A stretch of 8,938 nucleotides of DNA, from NCBI GenBank assembly GCA_937893155.1, contig CALBGU010000084.1, positions 1-8,938 on the forward strand, given 5' to 3'. The notes under the pieces are model-generated. The model had not been told where the DNA came from, did no database searches, and worked only from the letters and a program-made list of their open reading frames with translations. The stretch comes from an uncultured Treponema sp. GTDB lineage: Bacteria; Spirochaetota; Spirochaetia; Treponematales; Treponemataceae. Made by a program: the position numbers and the translations under genes. Positions within the stretch are counted from its first letter, which is position 1. Each line of letters begins with the position of its first letter. Positions 6,640-8,938 of the stretch are shown here, in pieces.

Positions 6640-6936
6640 ATGGACGAGTATTTTGAAGAGTTCCGAATGAATATGAAATACTATCGGGAACAGCGCGGTT
6701 TTAGTCAGGCGGATTTAGCGATTCAAGCAAACAGCTCAAATGGAATGATTGGCAATATTGAATCTGGCAAAGCCCGCCCGTCGTTTCAAAGTATTGTCAA
6801 TATCGCCAAAGCACTCGGCATCCACCCAGCCGACCTGTTTTTGCGAAACTCCTCGCAATCTTCTAAACACACAAAAGAAGTCCTCAATTCCGAACTTCTG
6901 CCGCTCGTAAAAGACTTTATCAACCGCACTTTTTAG
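6640..6936 (+). CDS. XRE-family helix-turn-helix transcriptional regulator
   Basis: 98 residues. An HTH_3/XRE DNA-binding domain occupies about residues 11-68: N-M-K-Y-Y-R-E-Q-R-G-F-S-Q-A-D-L-A, then the recognition region N-S-S-N-G-M-I-G-N-I-E-S-G, and the closing helix I-V-N-I-A-K-A-L-G-I-H-P-A-D-L-F. A short C-terminal tail of about 30 residues may help dimerise. No effector domain is present. It is divergent from the secreted-protein/TPR-CHAT cluster, with two inverted repeats in the shared 119-bp region, so it most likely represses both that promoter and its own. No clear SD precedes the ATG at 6640, and TAGAAT at 6627-6632 could be a -10 box giving a nearly leaderless mRNA. An alternative start at 6667 (GAAGAG upstream) would still keep the HTH. 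Confidence 0.85.
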   Translation: MDEYFEEFRMNMKYYREQRGFSQADLAIQANSSNGMIGNIESGKARPSFQSIVNIAKALGIHPADLFLRNSSQSSKHTKEVLNSELLPLVKDFINRTF

Positions 6937-6952
6937 CCTTTTCTTGTAACCG

Positions 6953-7735
6953 TTATTTGCAACTGTGAAGCAACGGAAGCCCATTTTTCTCCAGTTCTTC
7001 GTCAATTTTGCTGAAATCATAGACCCCGCGCGCAATAAAACTGCGTATGATTTTGTCTTTGGGAATAACGTTTAAGAACGAATACCCTGCGGCATTCAAA
7101 AAATGCTCTGCTTTGTCGAGGCTCAATTTCAATACAATCGCGATTTTGAGTGCAGAATCCTTGCTCGGCAGATTTTTTCCGTTTTTAAAGCGGTTGTACA
7201 TCGAGCGGTTTATGTCGGCATTTTTATACACCGTCGGTTCGTAAATGTTTTTTGTGTAATGCGCCAATAATTCAGAAAACGTCTTTTCACCATCAAACTC
7301 TAATGCTGGAAAACGTTTACATGCATACTCGTAATCATCTTTTTCCGCGACCACAAAAATATCAAGATTTGGTGCATAGTTCAAAAGCGTGTCAAAACAA
7401 ATCTTAGTGCGCATTTCTTCATCTAACAAATCCGAAAACAACACGGGAATGGCAAGCGAATAAATATGTTGCTGCTCTGCTCTGCGTATCGCGGTAATAT
7501 AGGCTTGCTTTAAAATATCTTGTACTTGATAAAGAGAGTCAAAAGTTGAATCATCGTCTTGATTATTAAAACAAGACGATTGAAGCGGATAAATATCTTG
7601 AATCACGATTTTCAAATCTTGATTTCGGTCTACATTTGCAAAAAGAGATTTTTCCGTAGCACCTGCGTCGTATACATACATCACGGTTGCATCAACACAA
7701 AGTTTTGTCGTTTTAGCGTGTGTAAATCTAATCAC
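6953..7735 (-). CDS. Degenerate macro-like domain protein with C-terminal HTH-like domain
   Basis: 260 residues from a GTG start. The first 140 or so residues follow the outline of macro (ADP-ribose-binding) domains: an opening I-R-F-T-H-A-K-T-T-K-L-C-V-D-A-T-V like the I-T-K-L-x-V-D-A-I-V strand, and a central S-L-A-I-P-V-L-F strand like S-I-A-F-P. Residues about 160-260 match a C-terminal module that I recall accompanying macro domains in gut anaerobes: Y-K-N-A-D-I-N-R-S-M-Y-N-R-F, then L-P-S-K-D-S-A-L-K-I-A-I, A-A-G-Y-S-F and Y-D-F-S-K-I-D-E. It looks like a winged or XRE-like helical domain. The Asn-rich and Gly-rich ligand loops expected after the first strand are not seen, so ADP-ribose binding may be lost. 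The ATG at 7756 lies inside the -10 box; the GTG at 7735 has AAGAGG six bases upstream and is preferred. The gene is convergent with the HTH regulator, 16 bases apart. Its function is unknown. Confidence 0.65.
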   Translation of the reverse strand: MIRFTHAKTTKLCVDATVMYVYDAGATEKSLFANVDRNQDLKIVIQDIYPLQSSCFNNQDDDSTFDSLYQVQDILKQAYITAIRRAEQQHIYSLAIPVLFSDLLDEEMRTKICFDTLLNYAPNLDIFVVAEKDDYEYACKRFPALEFDGEKTFSELLAHYTKNIYEPTVYKNADINRSMYNRFKNGKNLPSKDSALKIAIVLKLSLDKAEHFLNAAGYSFLNVIPKDKIIRSFIARGVYDFSKIDEELEKNGLPLLHSCK

Positions 7736-7754
7736 TTTGTACCTCTTGTTCCCC

Positions 7755-7760
7755 ATTATA
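7755..7760 (-). promoter_or_regulatory. TATAAT -10 box of the macro-like gene
   Basis: A perfect TATAAT on the minus strand overlaps the in-frame ATG at 7756. Transcription would start near 7748, leaving the AAGAGG site (7742-7747) and the GTG at 7735 as the only workable translation start. No convincing -35 hexamer is seen at 16-18 bases upstream. Confidence 0.5.
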
Positions 7761-7779
7761 CAGCAAAGGAGGTGAAAGA

Positions 7780-7866
7780 ATGTTGCTTGCCGTGCAACAT
7801 TTGCAAAAATTTCACTCAAAAAAACGACCGCCCCTCCGTAAGAACGCAGAAGAGCGGTCGTATTAA
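7780..7866 (+). CDS. Possible 28-residue peptide with an ideal ribosome binding site
   Basis: AAAGGAGGTG at 7765-7774 is seven bases from an ATG at 7780, the best SD match on either strand in this part of the window. The frame encodes M-L-L-A-V-Q-H-L-Q-K-F-H, then a basic tail of Lys, Arg and Pro, and stops at 7864-7866. Its second half runs through the leuD terminator hairpin on the other strand, and its start lies antisense to the macro-like gene's promoter region. No plus-strand promoter is obvious. It may be a chance match, a small toxin-like peptide, or a vestige. Confidence 0.2.
   Translation: MLLAVQHLQKFHSKKRPPLRKNAEERSY
7818..7861 (-). terminator. Rho-independent terminator of leuCD
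   Basis: On the minus strand the arms ACGACCGC (7854-7861) and GCGGTCGT (7824-7831) pair perfectly, with a small TCTG/CGGA stem inside, followed by a run of seven T (7818-7824). It lies about 36 bases past the leuD stop and insulates the macro-like gene from read-through. Confidence 0.85.
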
Positions 7867-7897
7867 AAACATTAAAAGAATCGAATACTAAAAGAGA

Positions 7898-8431
7898 TTA
7901 GTATTTTTTGTCAGCGTAGCCAATCCAGCCTTCGTTTTCGACAAGAGCCTTGTCAAATCCCTCGAGCTTGAACGGATAGCTTACGGACATAGAACCTGCA
8001 ATGAGCTTTACTTTTGCAGTGCCGTCATCGTTGATAACAATTTTGCACTCCGTATCTTTATCTGCAAACTTCTTGAACATATCATCAATGTTCTTTTTGT
8101 TCATCTCAATCGCAAGCATTCCGCAGTTATACATATTCTGTCTGAAGATGCGTGCAAAATTCTGCGCCACCACGACATAAATACCGTTTACTTCCAATGC
8201 CCACGGCGCGTGTTCACGCGAAGAGCCGCAACCAAAGTTTTCTCTGGTGATGATAACTTTCTTGCCAGAAATGTCAGTCTTTGGATTAAAGCCGTCAAGC
8301 TTCAAATCCTCGAGCAAATAAGGCTTTAACGCCTCCTTTGTGTTCTCTGTAAGATACTTTGCTGGAATAATCTCGTCCGTGTTGATGTCGGAACGATCCA
8401 AGAAAAGAACTGAACCACCAAATTGTTTCAT
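7898..8431 (-). CDS. leuD: 3-isopropylmalate dehydratase small subunit (LeuD2 / DmdB family)
   Basis: 177 residues. It forms the swivelling small subunit that joins LeuC to make isopropylmalate isomerase, converting 2-isopropylmalate to 3-isopropylmalate in leucine synthesis. The hallmark N-F-G-C-G-S-S-R-E-H-A-P-W-A-L is at 65-79, and the N-terminal D-R-S-D-I-N-T-D-E-I-I-P-A-K-Y-L matches the family. The length fits the short, archaeal-type LeuD2 class rather than the roughly 200-residue proteobacterial form. The substrate loop reads Y-L-T-E-N-T rather than the common Y-L-R-T. A related activity such as dimethylmalate or homoaconitate dehydratase (DmdB/HacB) therefore cannot be excluded. It starts two bases after the leuC stop, with AGGGGA as its SD, so the pair is translationally coupled. 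A strong terminator follows. Confidence 0.88.
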   Translation of the reverse strand: MKQFGGSVLFLDRSDINTDEIIPAKYLTENTKEALKPYLLEDLKLDGFNPKTDISGKKVIITRENFGCGSSREHAPWALEVNGIYVVVAQNFARIFRQNMYNCGMLAIEMNKKNIDDMFKKFADKDTECKIVINDDGTAKVKLIAGSMSVSYPFKLEGFDKALVENEGWIGYADKKY

Positions 8432-8433
8432 CG

Positions 8434-8938
8434 TTATCCCCTATACAGCGGTGAGTTAGTTATAGTTCCTGCAATAGCCGTAGCTGCTGCAGTGGCGGGG
8501 CTCATTAAATGAACCATTCCGCCTTTGCCCATTCGTCCGTTAAAGTTTCTGTTTGTTGTAGAAGCGCACACTTCGCCCTCTGCCAAAACGCCGTTAGACA
8601 TACCCAAACAAGCTCCGCAAGTCGGGTTTGTAACGCAGAAGCCCGCGTCCATAAAGATGGAAATAAGCCCTTCGTCTAAAGCCTGCTTGTACACCTTTGG
8701 AGTGGCAGGAGCTACAATTCCGCGAACACCGTCTGCAAGATGATGCCCCTTCAAAACGCTTGCCGCAACTCTAAGGTCAGAAATGCGTCCATTCGTGCAA
8801 CTTCCGATATATACTTGATTTACAGCCGTTCCCGCCATCTCGCTAATCTTCTTTACATTATCAGGCTTGTAGTTGATTGTGCAAAGAGGTTCGAGGTCTG
8901 ATAAATCAAACTCATAGACTTTTTCATATTCAGCGTCG
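8434..8938 (-). CDS. leuC: 3-isopropylmalate dehydratase large subunit, C-terminal part (LeuC2 type, partial)
   Basis: 167 residues of the C-terminal part are present; the frame is open to the right edge, so the N-terminal part lies outside. It is the Fe-S-containing subunit of isopropylmalate isomerase. All three cysteine ligands of the [4Fe-4S] cluster are visible: one in I-G-S-C-T-N-G-R (fragment residue 47) and two in P-T-C-G-A-C-L-G (107 and 110). The S-T-T-N-R-N-F-N-G-R-M-G block and the closing A-I-A-G-T-I are typical of the aconitase superfamily, LeuC2/HacA branch. An internal ATG at 8838 is not the start, since conserved coding sequence continues upstream of it. It is followed two bases later by leuD. 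No leuA or leuB is in view to confirm the pathway. Confidence 0.9.
   Translation of the reverse strand, partial: DAEYEKVYEFDLSDLEPLCTINYKPDNVKKISEMAGTAVNQVYIGSCTNGRISDLRVAASVLKGHHLADGVRGIVAPATPKVYKQALDEGLISIFMDAGFCVTNPTCGACLGMSNGVLAEGEVCASTTNRNFNGRMGKGGMVHLMSPATAAATAIAGTITNSPLYRG

Noticed and set aside
6736..7035. Minus-strand reading frame of 99 codons across the regulator and the end of the macro-like gene
   Set aside because: It is antisense to the recognisable HTH domain and out of frame with the macro-like gene, whose C-terminal module is well conserved.
8434..8838. Reading the leuC fragment as a short gene starting at the ATG at 8838
   Set aside because: The open frame continues to the window edge, and the region shown is only the C-terminal part of a protein of about 420 residues.

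Overview
The window looks like a chromosomal stretch from a low-to-moderate GC anaerobic bacterium, most likely a host-associated Treponema or related spirochaete. That assignment is an inference. It rests on an Rpn-family nuclease with an MQKG repeat tail, signal peptides ending in FAQ, a LeuC2/LeuD2-type dehydratase pair, and a macro-like protein of a kind I recall from gut anaerobes. No rRNA, tRNA, CRISPR array or intact insertion sequence was found. Nearly all genes are on the minus strand; the exceptions are one small regulator and the tail of a gene at the left edge.

Left part (1-1350): the last codons of a plus-strand gene end in VSYSF, as outer-membrane beta-barrels do, and a strong terminator follows. 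A bidirectional terminator separates it from an Rpn-family PD-(D/E)XK nuclease on the minus strand. That nuclease carries seven 12-bp in-frame tandem repeats and has a clear promoter that places its start at the second ATG. A roughly 230-bp gene-poor spacer then holds a weak terminator candidate and a possible gene remnant.

Centre (1350-6940): this is a probable four-gene minus-strand cluster. In transcription order it encodes a small secreted protein with a C-terminal beta-sandwich-like domain, a secreted protein of about 1040 residues with ten TPRs and a CHAT (caspase-like) protease domain, a uracil-DNA-glycosylase-superfamily protein, and a DUF1643 protein. The last two overlap by one base. 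A divergent XRE-type regulator lies at the head. The promoter of the secreted-protein gene carries a 28-bp inverted repeat overlapping its -10 box, and a second inverted repeat lies just before the regulator's start codon. The simplest reading is an autoregulated switch that controls the cluster.

Right part (6950-8938): a protein with a degenerate macro-like N-terminal domain and an HTH-like C-terminal domain is convergent with the regulator and has its own TATAAT promoter. Next to it lie the end of a leuC-leuD pair (3-isopropylmalate dehydratase or a close relative, LeuD/DmdB family) and its terminator. leuC runs off the right edge.

The part most worth following up is the regulator / secreted beta-domain protein / TPR-CHAT / UDG-like / DUF1643 cluster. 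Whether these proteins act as one system is not shown by the sequence alone.
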